Shown here in pieces: positions 40,986-48,658 of a DNA stretch of 64,000 bases; within the stretch, counting starts at the first letter, position 1, and each line of letters begins with the position of its first letter. This DNA is from Lawsonibacter celer. GTDB taxonomy: Bacteria; Bacillota; Clostridia; Oscillospirales; Oscillospiraceae. The translations under genes and the position numbers were made by a program. The notes under the pieces were generated by a model that did no database searches, was not told the origin of the DNA, and worked only from the letters and a program-made list of their open reading frames with translations. Where the stretch lies: NCBI RefSeq assembly GCF_014281125.1, contig NZ_JACOEA010000002.1, forward strand, positions 317,886-381,885. The letters run 5' to 3'.

Positions 40986-42377
40986 ATGAACCAGGAACTG
41001 CTCTCTCATCTGCCAAAAATGGACGTGCTGCTGACGCAGCCCCTTCTGGCGGGCAGCGGTCTGCCCCGCGCCGCCCTGAAGGCCGCCGCCCGGTCGGAGC
41101 TGGACGCTCTGCGCCGGCGCATCCAGTCCGGCCAACCGGCCCCCGCGCCGTCCATGGAGGAGATTGCCCGCGCCGTGCTGGTCCGGGCGCAGACCCTCTC
41201 CCGCCCCAGTCTGCGCCCGGTGATTAACGCCACCGGCGTGGTGCTCCACACCAACCTGGGGCGCGCCCCCATGAGTCCGGCCGCGGCAGAGGCGGCCTGT
41301 GCGGCGGCGGCGCACTACACCAACCTGGAGTACGACCTGGACAGCCGGTGCCGGAGCAGCCGAGGCGCCCATGTGGAGGAGCTCGTCTGCGCCCTCACCG
41401 GAGCGGAGTCCGCCCTGGTGGTCAACAACAACGCCGCAGCGGTGCTGCTGATGCTCTGTGTGCTGGCTGCGGGCAAGGGGGTCGCCCTCTCCCGGGGGGA
41501 GCTGGTGGAAATCGGCGGCTCCTTCCGGATGCCGGACATCATGGCCCGCAGCGGTGTGCGCCTGGTTGAGGTGGGCACCACCAACAAGACCCGCCTGTCC
41601 GACTACGAGGGGGCCCTGGCCGCCGGGACAGCCCAGGTACTGTTGAAGGTACACCCCAGCAATTTCAAGGTGGTGGGTTTCACGGAGGAGGTGCCGCTGG
41701 CGGAGCTTGCCGCTCTGGCCCGGCGGCACGGCGTGCCTGTGCTGTGTGATCTGGGCAGCGGCGCGCCCGACGGGGACGGCCCCTGGCCCCCGGATTACCC
41801 CACCGCCGCCGGGACGGCGGGCCTGGCCGACGTGATGTGCTTCTCCGGGGACAAGCTGCTGGGCGGACCCCAGGCCGGCATTCTAGCCGGCCGTAAGGAG
41901 TACATCGACCGGCTGCGCTCCGATCCCCTGGCCCGGGCCCTGCGTATCGACAAGCTCTCTCTGGCCGCCCTGGAGGTCACCCTCCGTGCCTGGACCGACC
42001 CGGAGGGGCGCGCCGCCCTCCCCGGACCCGCCATGCTCTCTGCCGGGCTGGCCCAGCTGCGGCCCAGGGCGGAGGCCCTGGCCGGGCGGCTGGCCCCCCT
42101 GTGCGCCGGTTGGTGCGCGGTCCGGGCCGTAGAGAGCGCGGGGGAGGCCGGGGGAGGCGCCCTCCCCGGCGTAGCCCTGCCCGGCGCCGCGGTGGAGCTG
42201 CGCCCCGCGGACGGAGATGCGGAGGCCCTGGAACGTGCCCTGCGCGCCCACTGCCCCCCCATCCTGGGTCGGCTCCACAGGGGCGCGCTGCTGCTGGACG
42301 TGCGCACCCTGCTGCCCGGGGATGAGGAGGAGATTGTCCGCGCCCTGGCCGGCCGCACTCCGGTGGAGCAGCTGTGA
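40986..42377 (+). CDS. selA: L-seryl-tRNA(Sec) selenium transferase
   Basis: PLP enzyme converting Ser-tRNA(Sec) to Sec-tRNA(Sec) with selenophosphate. 463 residues, normal length. Features: PVINATGVVLHTNLGRAPMS, YDLDSRCRSSRGAHVE, AVLLMLCVLAAGKGVALSRG, VGTTNKTRLSDY and PLP lysine in VMCFSGDKLLGGPQAGIL. GAGG precedes the ATG. selB starts inside its stop codon (GTGA), and tRNA-Sec follows selB, so the whole Sec-insertion set lies together. Confidence 0.97.
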   Translation: MNQELLSHLPKMDVLLTQPLLAGSGLPRAALKAAARSELDALRRRIQSGQPAPAPSMEEIARAVLVRAQTLSRPSLRPVINATGVVLHTNLGRAPMSPAAAEAACAAAAHYTNLEYDLDSRCRSSRGAHVEELVCALTGAESALVVNNNAAAVLLMLCVLAAGKGVALSRGELVEIGGSFRMPDIMARSGVRLVEVGTTNKTRLSDYEGALAAGTAQVLLKVHPSNFKVVGFTEEVPLAELAALARRHGVPVLCDLGSGAPDGDGPWPPDYPTAAGTAGLADVMCFSGDKLLGGPQAGILAGRKEYIDRLRSDPLARALRIDKLSLAALEVTLRAWTDPEGRAALPGPAMLSAGLAQLRPRAEALAGRLAPLCAGWCAVRAVESAGEAGGGALPGVALPGAAVELRPADGDAEALERALRAHCPPILGRLHRGALLLDVRTLLPGDEEEIVRALAGRTPVEQL

Positions 42378-44218
42378 GGCCCCTCATCATCGGCACCGCC
42401 GGGCACGTGGACCACGGCAAGACCGCCCTGACCCGGGCCCTCACCGGGGTGGACACCGACCGGCTGACCGAAGAGAAGCGACGGGGCCTGACCATTGAGC
42501 TGGGCTTTGCCCCCCTTCCTCTGCCCGGCGGACGGCCGGCCAGCATTGTGGATGTGCCCGGCCATGAGGCATTTGTGCCCACCATGCTCTCCGGTGCATC
42601 GGGGATAGATCTGGCGCTGCTGGTCATCGCCGCCGACGAGGGGGTGATGCCCCAGACCCGGGAGCACCTGGCCATCCTCTCCCTGCTGGGGATACGGGGG
42701 GGCGTTTTGGTCCTCACCAAGGCCGACCGGGTGGACGGACGCCGCCTGGCCCAGGCCGAAGCCCAGGTCCGCGCCGCGGCACAGGGCACCTTTCTGGAGG
42801 ATGCGCCTGTTCTGGCCGTGTCCGCCGCCACGGGGGAGGGCATGGAGGCCCTGCGGGAGCAGCTGGCCGCCCTGGCGGACCAGTGGAGCGCGCCGCCGGA
42901 GCAGGGTCCCTTCCGCCTGAACGTGGACCGCTCCTTCTCCGTGGAAGGCAGCGGCGCCGTGGTCACCGGCACCCTGACCGGCGGTCCCCTGGCCCGGGGC
43001 AATGTCCTCACGGTTTACCCGGCGGGGATCTCCGCCCGGGTCCGAGGGCTCCAGAGGCATGGACAGCCTGCAGAGCGGCTGGAGCCGGGCAGCCGGACGG
43101 CGGTCAATCTGGCGGGGATCAAGTCCGGTCAGGTGCGCCGGGGGGACACCCTGGCCACCCCCGGCTCCCTGGTCCTCACCAATCGGGCAGACGTATCCCT
43201 GACTCTCCTGCCCGACGCCCCCTTCGGGGTGAAGCACAACGCACAACTGCACTTGTACCACGGGGCCCGGTCCATGGTGTGCCGCTGCGTCCTCCTCGGG
43301 CGGGACGAGCTGACACCGGGGCAGTCCGGCTTTGCCCAGCTGCGCCTGCCCCGCCCCCTGGCCGCCTTGCCGGGGGACCGCTTCGTGGTCCGCTTTTTCT
43401 CCCCGGAGGTCACGCTGGGGGGCGGGGTGCTACTGGACCTGGCCCCGCCCCTCCGGGGCCGGAACGCGTCGGAGCGGACACAGGCCCTGGAAACGCTGGC
43501 CCGGGGCGCCCCGGAGGCCCGGGCCGCTCTGCTGCTGAAGCGGGCCGGGACGATCCCCCTCCCCGTCGAGAACCTGGTCCGGGACGCCCGGCTGGAGCCG
43601 GAGGCCCTGCCCGGTCTGCTGGAGCGGGTGCATGCGGCGGAGGCGGGGGGACATGTGCTGGGATATGAGACTCTGGAGGCCCTGGAGGCACAGACCCGGA
43701 GCCTGCTGACCGAACAGCCCGGCCTGAACCAGGGGGCGCTGCTGGCCCGGCTCTTTCCCGGCGGGGCGGAGGGCGGGACCGCCTTTCTGGCCCGGCTGAC
43801 CCGCTGCCTGCGCCTGGAGCAGGCGGAAGGCGGCTTCTACCTGCCCGGGACGCTGCCCTCCGGTGGGCCGGAGGAGGCGTCGCTCCTTGCGCGCTATGTC
43901 TCCGCCGGGCTGTGTCCCCCCTCCGACCGGGAGCTGGAGGGGCAATTCCCTGCCGGCCCGGCGGCCTTCCGCCGGGCAGTCCGCGCCCTGACCCAGCGGG
44001 GCTCGCTGGCCGTCCTCTCTCCCCAATACCGGGTGCATGCCCCGGCGGCCGCCGAAGCCTTGGCCGCCCTGCGCCTCCGTTTCGGCGCCGCCCCCTTTAC
44101 CCTGGCTCAGGTGCGGGACCAGCTGGGCGTCAGCCGGAAATACGCCTTGCTTTTTGCGGAATATTGGGATAAGCTAGGAATTACCCGGAAAACCGGGGAT
44201 GCGCGGGTGTTCTGCTGA
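42374..44218 (+). CDS. selB: Selenocysteine-specific elongation factor SelB
   Basis: GTPase that brings Sec-tRNA to UGA codons with a SECIS hairpin. 614 residues. G domain: IGTAGHVDHGKTALTRALTG (G1), RRGLTIELGFAPL, DVPGHEAFV (G3), TKAD (G4). Domains II-III follow and the C-terminal third contains winged helices that bind the SECIS; the end FTLAQVRDQLGVSRKYALLF is the last of these. GTG start overlaps the selA stop. Confidence 0.96.
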   Translation: MRPLIIGTAGHVDHGKTALTRALTGVDTDRLTEEKRRGLTIELGFAPLPLPGGRPASIVDVPGHEAFVPTMLSGASGIDLALLVIAADEGVMPQTREHLAILSLLGIRGGVLVLTKADRVDGRRLAQAEAQVRAAAQGTFLEDAPVLAVSAATGEGMEALREQLAALADQWSAPPEQGPFRLNVDRSFSVEGSGAVVTGTLTGGPLARGNVLTVYPAGISARVRGLQRHGQPAERLEPGSRTAVNLAGIKSGQVRRGDTLATPGSLVLTNRADVSLTLLPDAPFGVKHNAQLHLYHGARSMVCRCVLLGRDELTPGQSGFAQLRLPRPLAALPGDRFVVRFFSPEVTLGGGVLLDLAPPLRGRNASERTQALETLARGAPEARAALLLKRAGTIPLPVENLVRDARLEPEALPGLLERVHAAEAGGHVLGYETLEALEAQTRSLLTEQPGLNQGALLARLFPGGAEGGTAFLARLTRCLRLEQAEGGFYLPGTLPSGGPEEASLLARYVSAGLCPPSDRELEGQFPAGPAAFRRAVRALTQRGSLAVLSPQYRVHAPAAAEALAALRLRFGAAPFTLAQVRDQLGVSRKYALLFAEYWDKLGITRKTGDARVFC

Positions 44219-44228
44219 CCCGCGCCAT

Positions 44229-44324
44229 GGGGGCGGAAGGGTGCCTGGTGGACCCCGCGGTCTTCAAAACCGCTGCGGGCGGCGTTCCCGCCCGGGTGTG
44301 TTCGATCCACACCCGCCCTCGCCA
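44229..44324 (+). tRNA. selC: tRNA-Sec (anticodon TCA)
   Basis: 96 nt with the special 8/5 form: an 8-bp acceptor (GGGGGCGG / CCGCCCTC, one G-T pair), 5-bp T stem GTGTG-TTCGATC-CACAC, anticodon stem CGGT around CTTCAAA (anticodon TCA), a long variable arm (GCGGGCGGCGTTCCCGCCC region), G discriminator and encoded CCA (44322-44324). It starts 11 bp after the selB stop. Confidence 0.95.
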
Positions 44325-44349
44325 TTTTGATGAAAAAGGAGCGACAGCC

Positions 44350-44634
44350 ATGGAATTTCAGAAAGAAGCCAACCGTATCTTTGCCCAGGCTGCGGACGGC
44401 ACGCTCATCGCAGAGATCACCTTTCCGGCCTGCGGCGACGGCGTGGTGGACATCAACCGCACCTTCGTGGACGACTCCCTGCGGGGCCAAGGGGTTGCCG
44501 CCCAGCTGGCCCAGGCGGCCGCCGAGCAGGTACGCGCCCGGGGTCTGAAGGCCATAGCCTCCTGTTCCTATGCCAAAAAGTGGTTTGCCAAGCACCCGGA
44601 GCAGGCCGACCTGCTGTCCGGGCAAGCGTGTTAG
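44350..44634 (+). CDS. GNAT-fold N-acetyltransferase (YjdJ/YidJ-like, short)
   Basis: 94 residues from the ATG at 44350 (AAGGAG upstream). Short GCN5-related acetyltransferase with the acetyl-CoA loop in DDSLRGQGVAAQLAQAAAEQ and the C-terminal SYAKKWFAKHPEQADLL typical of the small YjdJ-type family. It lies just after tRNA-Sec, so may share its transcript. Substrate unknown. Confidence 0.85.
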   Translation: MEFQKEANRIFAQAADGTLIAEITFPACGDGVVDINRTFVDDSLRGQGVAAQLAQAAAEQVRARGLKAIASCSYAKKWFAKHPEQADLLSGQAC

Positions 44635-44653
44635 ACTTACGAGAGGCAAACCT

Positions 44654-45043
44654 TTGGCGGAATATCCCTACGGCTACTTCGGAATGCCCTGCGCCCGTCT
44701 GGGAAGGATGGGCGGCTTCCGCGACTTGAACACCGGCCGGGCCAATCAGCGGACCTGCGCCGCCGTGGCCTCCTCTGGCTTTGAGGCGTGGCATGCGGAC
44801 TATGTACAGCGCGCACACCTGCTCACCAAGGCGCTGGAACGGTACAGCAACGGACGAATGAAGCGCTTTCTCTGCGAATTGTTTCTTCAGCAGGAGCTGC
44901 CTGTGCTCCAGGAGCTCATGTGCCGGGCAGAGGCCTTGACCGGCGATCTGAAGGAGCGTTCCACCGCTTTCCGCGCCCTGGCCTCTGCCATCCTCGCGGC
45001 CAGGGAGTTCCAACAGGTGGAGACCGGCCTCCCGGCAACGTAA
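44654..45043 (+). CDS. Hypothetical protein downstream of the sel genes
   Basis: 129 residues from a TTG at 44654 (AGAGG upstream), 19 bp after the acetyltransferase stop; an ATG at 44684 is the alternative. Mostly helical from residue 40 on (YVQRAHLLTKALERYSNGRM, LCELFLQQELPVLQELMCRA), suggesting a helical bundle. No domain is recognised. It ends the selA-selB-selC-acetyltransferase transcript before a terminator. Confidence 0.6.
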   Translation: MAEYPYGYFGMPCARLGRMGGFRDLNTGRANQRTCAAVASSGFEAWHADYVQRAHLLTKALERYSNGRMKRFLCELFLQQELPVLQELMCRAEALTGDLKERSTAFRALASAILAAREFQQVETGLPAT

Positions 45044-45045
45044 AC

Positions 45046-45076
45046 AAGGGCCCCCCTCGTTTGAGCGGGGCCCTTG
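45046..45076 (+). terminator. Terminator hairpin 1 after the selAB-selC transcript
   Basis: AAGGGCCCC...GGGGCCCTT stem right after the stop codon at 45041-45043. Confidence 0.75.
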
Positions 45077-45080
45077 GATC

Positions 45081-45124
45081 AAAAACATCCTGCCCGTTCA
45101 TTTCATGGGGCAGGATGTTTTTAT
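45081..45124. terminator. Terminator hairpin 2 (bidirectional)
   Basis: Perfect 15-bp stem AAAAACATCCTGCCC / GGGCAGGATGTTTTT, A-run before and T-run after. Confidence 0.9.
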
Positions 45125-45174
45125 GGTCTTTAGCCGCGCGATAAATACAGATCTGACGTGTCCGATCTGATGGC

Positions 45175-45202
45175 TTGACAGGGCCATGAAATGGGTTAAA
45201 AT
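45175..45202 (+). promoter_or_regulatory. Promoter of the yjdF transcript
   Basis: Perfect TTGACA (45175-45180), 16-bp spacer, TAAAAT (45197-45202). The structured leader begins directly after it. Confidence 0.8.
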
Positions 45203-45204
45203 AG

Positions 45205-45312
45205 GGAGGCAAAGATAAAAACACGTCCCGGTCGGTAGTCCGGGAGCGGTGAAAGCCGTCAGTAACCTGCCTCCTTGGTTGTCCGTTCTTTGCCTGTCAG
45301 CACATTTAAGGA
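45205..45312 (+). ncRNA. Riboswitch-like leader of yjdF (candidate yjdF motif RNA)
   Basis: A 7-bp closing stem GGAGGCA (45205-45211) / TGCCTCC (45268-45274) encloses a hairpin CCCGG (45227-45231) / CCGGG (45240-45244) and a second, CGG-TGAAAG-CCG (45247-45258). About 105 nt of leader sit between promoter and the GGAGG of a yjdF homologue. yjdF genes of Firmicutes are known to be preceded by the yjdF riboswitch, which binds aza-aromatic compounds; the class assignment here is from the downstream gene, not from a covariance search. Confidence 0.6.
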
Positions 45313-45321
45313 GGAACCGGT

Positions 45322-45741
45322 ATGAATCAGGGCAAGGCAAAGTTAACGGTGTTTTTTGAGGAGCCATTTTGGGCAGGTCTGTACGAGCGCCAATGGGGCG
45401 GAAAGTATGAGGTGTGCAGGATCATCTTCGGCGCAGAGCCAAAGGACCAAGAGGTCTACCAATATTTTCTCGACCACTGGCGCACCCTCCGCTTCAGCCC
45501 GAGCATTGAAGGCGCTTCCAGGGATGAGCGCCGGAAAAATCCGAAGCGCATGCAGCGCCAGGCCCATAGGGCGACCCAGAGCACCGGGATCGGCACCAAA
45601 GCCCAACAGGCCCTGAAGCTCCTGCAGGAGCAGGGCAGGCTGGAGCGCAGGGCCAGATCAAGGCATCGGCGTGAAGCCGAGGAACAGCGCCAGTTTGAGC
45701 TCCGGCAGGAGAAGCGCAAGGAGAAGCATAGGGGGCACTAA
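45322..45741 (+). CDS. yjdF: YjdF family protein (DUF2992)
   Basis: 139 residues. Family opening KLTVFFEEPFWAGLYERQWG, then YEVCRIIFGAEPKDQEVYQY and the basic, helical C-terminal half (KNPKRMQRQAHRATQSTGIG, then an Arg/Glu-rich coiled tail). The biochemical role of YjdF is unknown; it is induced in other Firmicutes by toxic aza-aromatic compounds through its riboswitch. GGAGG precedes the ATG. Confidence 0.92.
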   Translation: MNQGKAKLTVFFEEPFWAGLYERQWGGKYEVCRIIFGAEPKDQEVYQYFLDHWRTLRFSPSIEGASRDERRKNPKRMQRQAHRATQSTGIGTKAQQALKLLQEQGRLERRARSRHRREAEEQRQFELRQEKRKEKHRGH

Positions 45742-45765
45742 TCTGCCCCCTATGCTTCTCCTTTT
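45718..45765 (+). terminator. Terminator overlapping the 3' end of yjdF
   Basis: Perfect 20-bp stem (45718-45737 with 45744-45763), 6-nt loop, then TTTT. The left arm is part of the last codons of yjdF. Confidence 0.9.
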
Positions 45766-45794
45766 ACGTCCCCTGTTTCTGAGCGGGGCGCTTG

Positions 45795-46037
45795 TTATGC
45801 CTCTTCGTTTTCAAACAGCAGACGGTAGCCGCCCGCCTCCACAGCGTACACCGCCTCCAGATCCTCGTCCGACAAGGCGGCCGGATCGAAGGGACGGGTA
45901 AAACGCACACAGGTGCCGCAGGAGGCGGAGAGCTTCCGGGGTACCGGGGCCATCACTCCGTCCTCCCCCAGCGCCTTCAGCCGGCGCTGGAAGCTCAGGG
46001 CCCCAAAATGGGTGTGAAAAGTGGCGATCTGTTCCAT
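45795..46037 (-). CDS. DUF3343 protein (putative Se/S carrier-like)
   Basis: 80 residues: FHTHFGALSFQRRLKALGED, then a Cys-x-x-Cys in SASCGTCVRF and VYAVEAGGYRLLFEN. DUF3343 proteins are often found next to yedF/yedE selenium genes and are named putative Se/S carriers. Start abuts the stop of the TusA-like gene (ATG at 46037). Role inferred from family and place. Confidence 0.85.
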   Translation of the reverse strand: MEQIATFHTHFGALSFQRRLKALGEDGVMAPVPRKLSASCGTCVRFTRPFDPAALSDEDLEAVYAVEAGGYRLLFENEEA

Positions 46038-46243
46038 CAGGAGATCACAATCTCATATTCCTCGTCCCCCAGGCTGCGGCTGGCCACCGTATGGCCACTG
46101 TTCCGGGCGAAACGGGTGATGTTCTGCAGCGGGGTCTCGCTGTCCACCAGCACCGTGAGGGGCTTACCCAGCTCCTTCAGGGCCTTTTTGGTCATCAATA
46201 CGGGTTCGGGACAGGAATAGCCCCGGGCATCGATCTGATTCAT
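46037..46243 (-). CDS. TusA/SirA-like sulfurtransferase (YedF N-domain type)
   Basis: 68 residues; the family motif is in IDARGYSCPEPVLMTKKAL, with the persulfide/selenide-carrying Cys at residue 11. Between yedE and DUF3343, in the order seen in selenium-using Firmicutes. Probably carries Se or S from the membrane protein to later enzymes such as SelD (inference). Confidence 0.9.
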   Translation of the reverse strand: MNQIDARGYSCPEPVLMTKKALKELGKPLTVLVDSETPLQNITRFARNSGHTVASRSLGDEEYEIVIS

Positions 46244-46255
46244 AGCGCTTCCTCC

Positions 46256-47332
46256 TTATTTTTTCCGGTTCAGGTTCAGCCCGCCGATGGCGGCGGCCAC
46301 CGCAAGGCCGATGAGCACGGCGATCTTCCCCGCGCCGGTAGGTCCCTCGGCAGAAGATGCCAGGCCAAAGTTATGGCAGAAGGCCGCGCCCACCACCATA
46401 CCCAGCACGGCCACGGCGGAGTCGCTGTTGCCGCTGCCGGCAAGGATCAGCTGCCGCAGGGGGCAGCCGCCCAGCAGCACGGAGGCCAGTCCCACCAGCA
46501 CCATGCCCAGCAGGTTCCACAGCCCGTCGGTGTGGGCCACGGGCTGCCCCGCAAAGCCAGGGGTAAAGCCGCCCCGCGCGCCAGCGGCGCCCACAATCAG
46601 ATTGCCCACCAGCACGGCGGCGAAAATCGCGAGAAAGCCCATGAGCAGGTGCCAGTCCCGAAAGAGCATCACATCCCGGATGCCCCCCACCATGCACAGG
46701 CGGGTCCGCTGGGCCAGGGCGCCCACGATCAGGCCGCCCGCCAGGGCCAGCAGCAAAGGCGCGCGCATAGAGCCAGGACCCTCCTGCGAGAAAAACAGGA
46801 AGGCCGGGGCCGCGGCCACCAGCACCAGCAGTGCCGCCGCGACAGCGGGCATCAGGGTCCCCTCCACCCTGTTCTGGGGCTGGGATTTTTTCAGGGAAAA
46901 TCCCTTCTTCAAAAACAGAGTGCCGATGAAAATACCCAGGATAAAGCCGATCAGGCCCAGAATGGCGTTCCCGTCCCCGCCTCCCAGGCGGATGACCATG
47001 CGCAGGGGACATCCCAGGAACATCAGCGCCCCCACCATCACGCAGAAGCCCAGCACGAACCGGGCCATGGGGGACGAGCCGCCCCGCACCTTGAACTCCT
47101 TCCCCGCCAGCGCCATAATCAGCGCGCCCAAGACCAGGCCGATGATCTCCGGCCGGATGTACTGCACCGCCGCCGCCCGGTGCAGGCCCACGCCCCCCGC
47201 GATGTCCCGCAGAAAGCAGGCAATGCAGAAGCCCATGTTCAGCGGGTTGCCGAAGGCCACCAGCACCACCGACACGGCGCCCACAATCAAGCCGGTCAGG
47301 ATAATGCCCAAATGACTTTTGATTTTTTCCAT
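46256..47332 (-). CDS. yedE: YedE/FdhT-type membrane protein (selenium/sulfur uptake)
   Basis: 358 residues from the ATG at 47332. About ten hydrophobic segments. Two YeeE/YedE repeats with conserved cysteines: GFCIACFLRDIAGGVGLH, LGCPLRMVIRLGGGDGNAIL and the matching LLGGCPLRQLILAGSGNSDS. This family, linked to selenium use when beside TusA and SelD genes, is proposed to transport Se or S compounds. It is the first gene of a three-gene operon with the TusA-like and DUF3343 genes. Confidence 0.9.
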   Translation of the reverse strand: MEKIKSHLGIILTGLIVGAVSVVLVAFGNPLNMGFCIACFLRDIAGGVGLHRAAAVQYIRPEIIGLVLGALIMALAGKEFKVRGGSSPMARFVLGFCVMVGALMFLGCPLRMVIRLGGGDGNAILGLIGFILGIFIGTLFLKKGFSLKKSQPQNRVEGTLMPAVAAALLVLVAAAPAFLFFSQEGPGSMRAPLLLALAGGLIVGALAQRTRLCMVGGIRDVMLFRDWHLLMGFLAIFAAVLVGNLIVGAAGARGGFTPGFAGQPVAHTDGLWNLLGMVLVGLASVLLGGCPLRQLILAGSGNSDSAVAVLGMVVGAAFCHNFGLASSAEGPTGAGKIAVLIGLAVAAAIGGLNLNRKK

Positions 47333-47501
47333 CTCTCTTTTCTCCTCTCGCTGTCGCGTCCGGCATGACCCGCCGGCCCACCTTCTCCTTGATTGTAGAC
47401 CACAGCAAGAGAAAAAGGAAATCTTCTTTTTCGATATTATCACTGAATTTTATTTGTTTTTTCTATAAAATACGGTATACTGAATTTATCCCGGACAAAC
47501 A

Positions 47502-47530
47502 GAGGCCCGGGCTTTATCCGCCCGGGCCTC
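47502..47530 (-). terminator. Hairpin after selD
   Basis: Perfect 10-bp stem GAGGCCCGGG / CCCGGGCCTC, 10 bp past the selD stop on the minus strand. The T-run is weak. Confidence 0.65.
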
Positions 47531-47539
47531 CGCTCCAGC

Positions 47540-48583
47540 TTATGGTTTGACGCGCAGCAGACGCTCCCCCCTGGGACCCACCCGGCCGATGGCCGCGGCG
47601 GGCACGCCGGCGTCGCTCAGGCGGGAGAGCAGCTCCGCCCCTCGCGCCTCGGGCACCGCGATCACCAGGCCGCCGGCGGTCTGCGGATCGTAGAGCACGT
47701 CCAGGATTTCCTGGGGCACCGCCCCGTCCGCCTGGACGTCGTCCCCCACAAAATCCATGTTCCGGTAGGCCCCGCCGGGAATGATCCCGTCCCGGGCCAG
47801 CTCTAGCGCCTTGGGCACGATGGGGATCGCCCTCGCCCAAAGTTCCAGGCTGCTGCCGCAGCCCTCCGCCATCTCCTTCAGGTGGCCCAGCAGGCCGAAG
47901 CCCGTTACGTCCGTGCAGGCGTGGGCCTCCACCGGGGCCACGGCCTCCGCCGCCGCCCGGTTCAGGGTGGTCATCAGCCCGGCCATCTCCCGGTACTCCT
48001 CCGGCGTGAGCAGTTCCGCCTTGGCGGCGGTGGAAAGAATCCCGGTGCCCAGCGCTTTGGTGAGCACCAGCAGGTCCCCCTCCCGCGCGCCGGAATTGGT
48101 GAGAATGGCCTTGGGGTGGGCGTAGCCTGTGACACACAGGCCGTATTTCGGCTCCTGATCCTCGATGCTGTGGCCGCCGGCGATGACCGCCCCGGCCTCC
48201 GTCACCTTGGACGCCCCCCCCTCCAAAATGGCACCCACCACGTCCAGGGGCAGGCAGGAGGGGAAGGCCAGCAGGTTCATGGCCAGCTTGGGCGTGCCGC
48301 CCATGGCGTACACGTCTGAAAGGGCGTTGGTTGCCGCGATTTGGCCAAAGGTATAGGGGTCGTCCACCACGGGCGGGAAGAAATCCACCGTTTGGATCAT
48401 GGCCAGCTCGTCGCTGATCCGGTAGACTGCCGCATCGTCGCTGGAGTCAAAGCCAACCATCAGGTTGGGATCGCTGTTCCGGGGCAGCCCGGACAGCACG
48501 TTCCTTAGGACACCCGGCCCTATCTTTGCCCCTCACCCACCGGCCGCGGTCATGGCGGTCAGGCGCAGCTTTTCATACGGCAT
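47540..48583 (-). CDS. selD: Selenide, water dikinase SelD, a selenoprotein (in-frame UGA = Sec17)
   Basis: Makes selenophosphate from selenide and ATP. 347 residues counting Sec. The gene begins at ATG 48583 (MPYEKLRLTAMTAAGG), has TGA at 48535-48533, and continues GAKIGPGVLRNVLSGLPRNS. GG-U-GAKIGPG is the SelD active-site segment, where other species have Cys or Sec, so the TGA is read as Sec. A frame starting at 48499 lacks the active site. Further motifs: QTVDFFPPVVDDPYTFGQIA, VTGFGLLGHLKEMA, YDPQTAGGL. Selenium genes lie upstream on both strands. Confidence 0.93.
48481..48532 (-). promoter_or_regulatory. Possible SECIS hairpin after the selD UGA
   Basis: Directly after the UGA, GGGGCA (48532-48527) can pair with TGCCCC (48486-48481) and close a loop of about 40 nt with further GC pairing. 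Bacterial SECIS elements lie just downstream of the UGA, as here, but the apical structure was not modelled. Confidence 0.4.
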
Positions 48584-48658
48584 CTCTTCACCCCCCTGCA
48601 TTTTGATTATCCACAGTGTACCCCATTTCTGCGAAAAAGGCAATCGGGAGGAACCCCT

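Noticed and set aside
44570..44653. N-terminal extension of the hypothetical gene at 44654
   Set aside because: It would overlap the acetyltransferase gene in another frame and has no ribosome-binding site.
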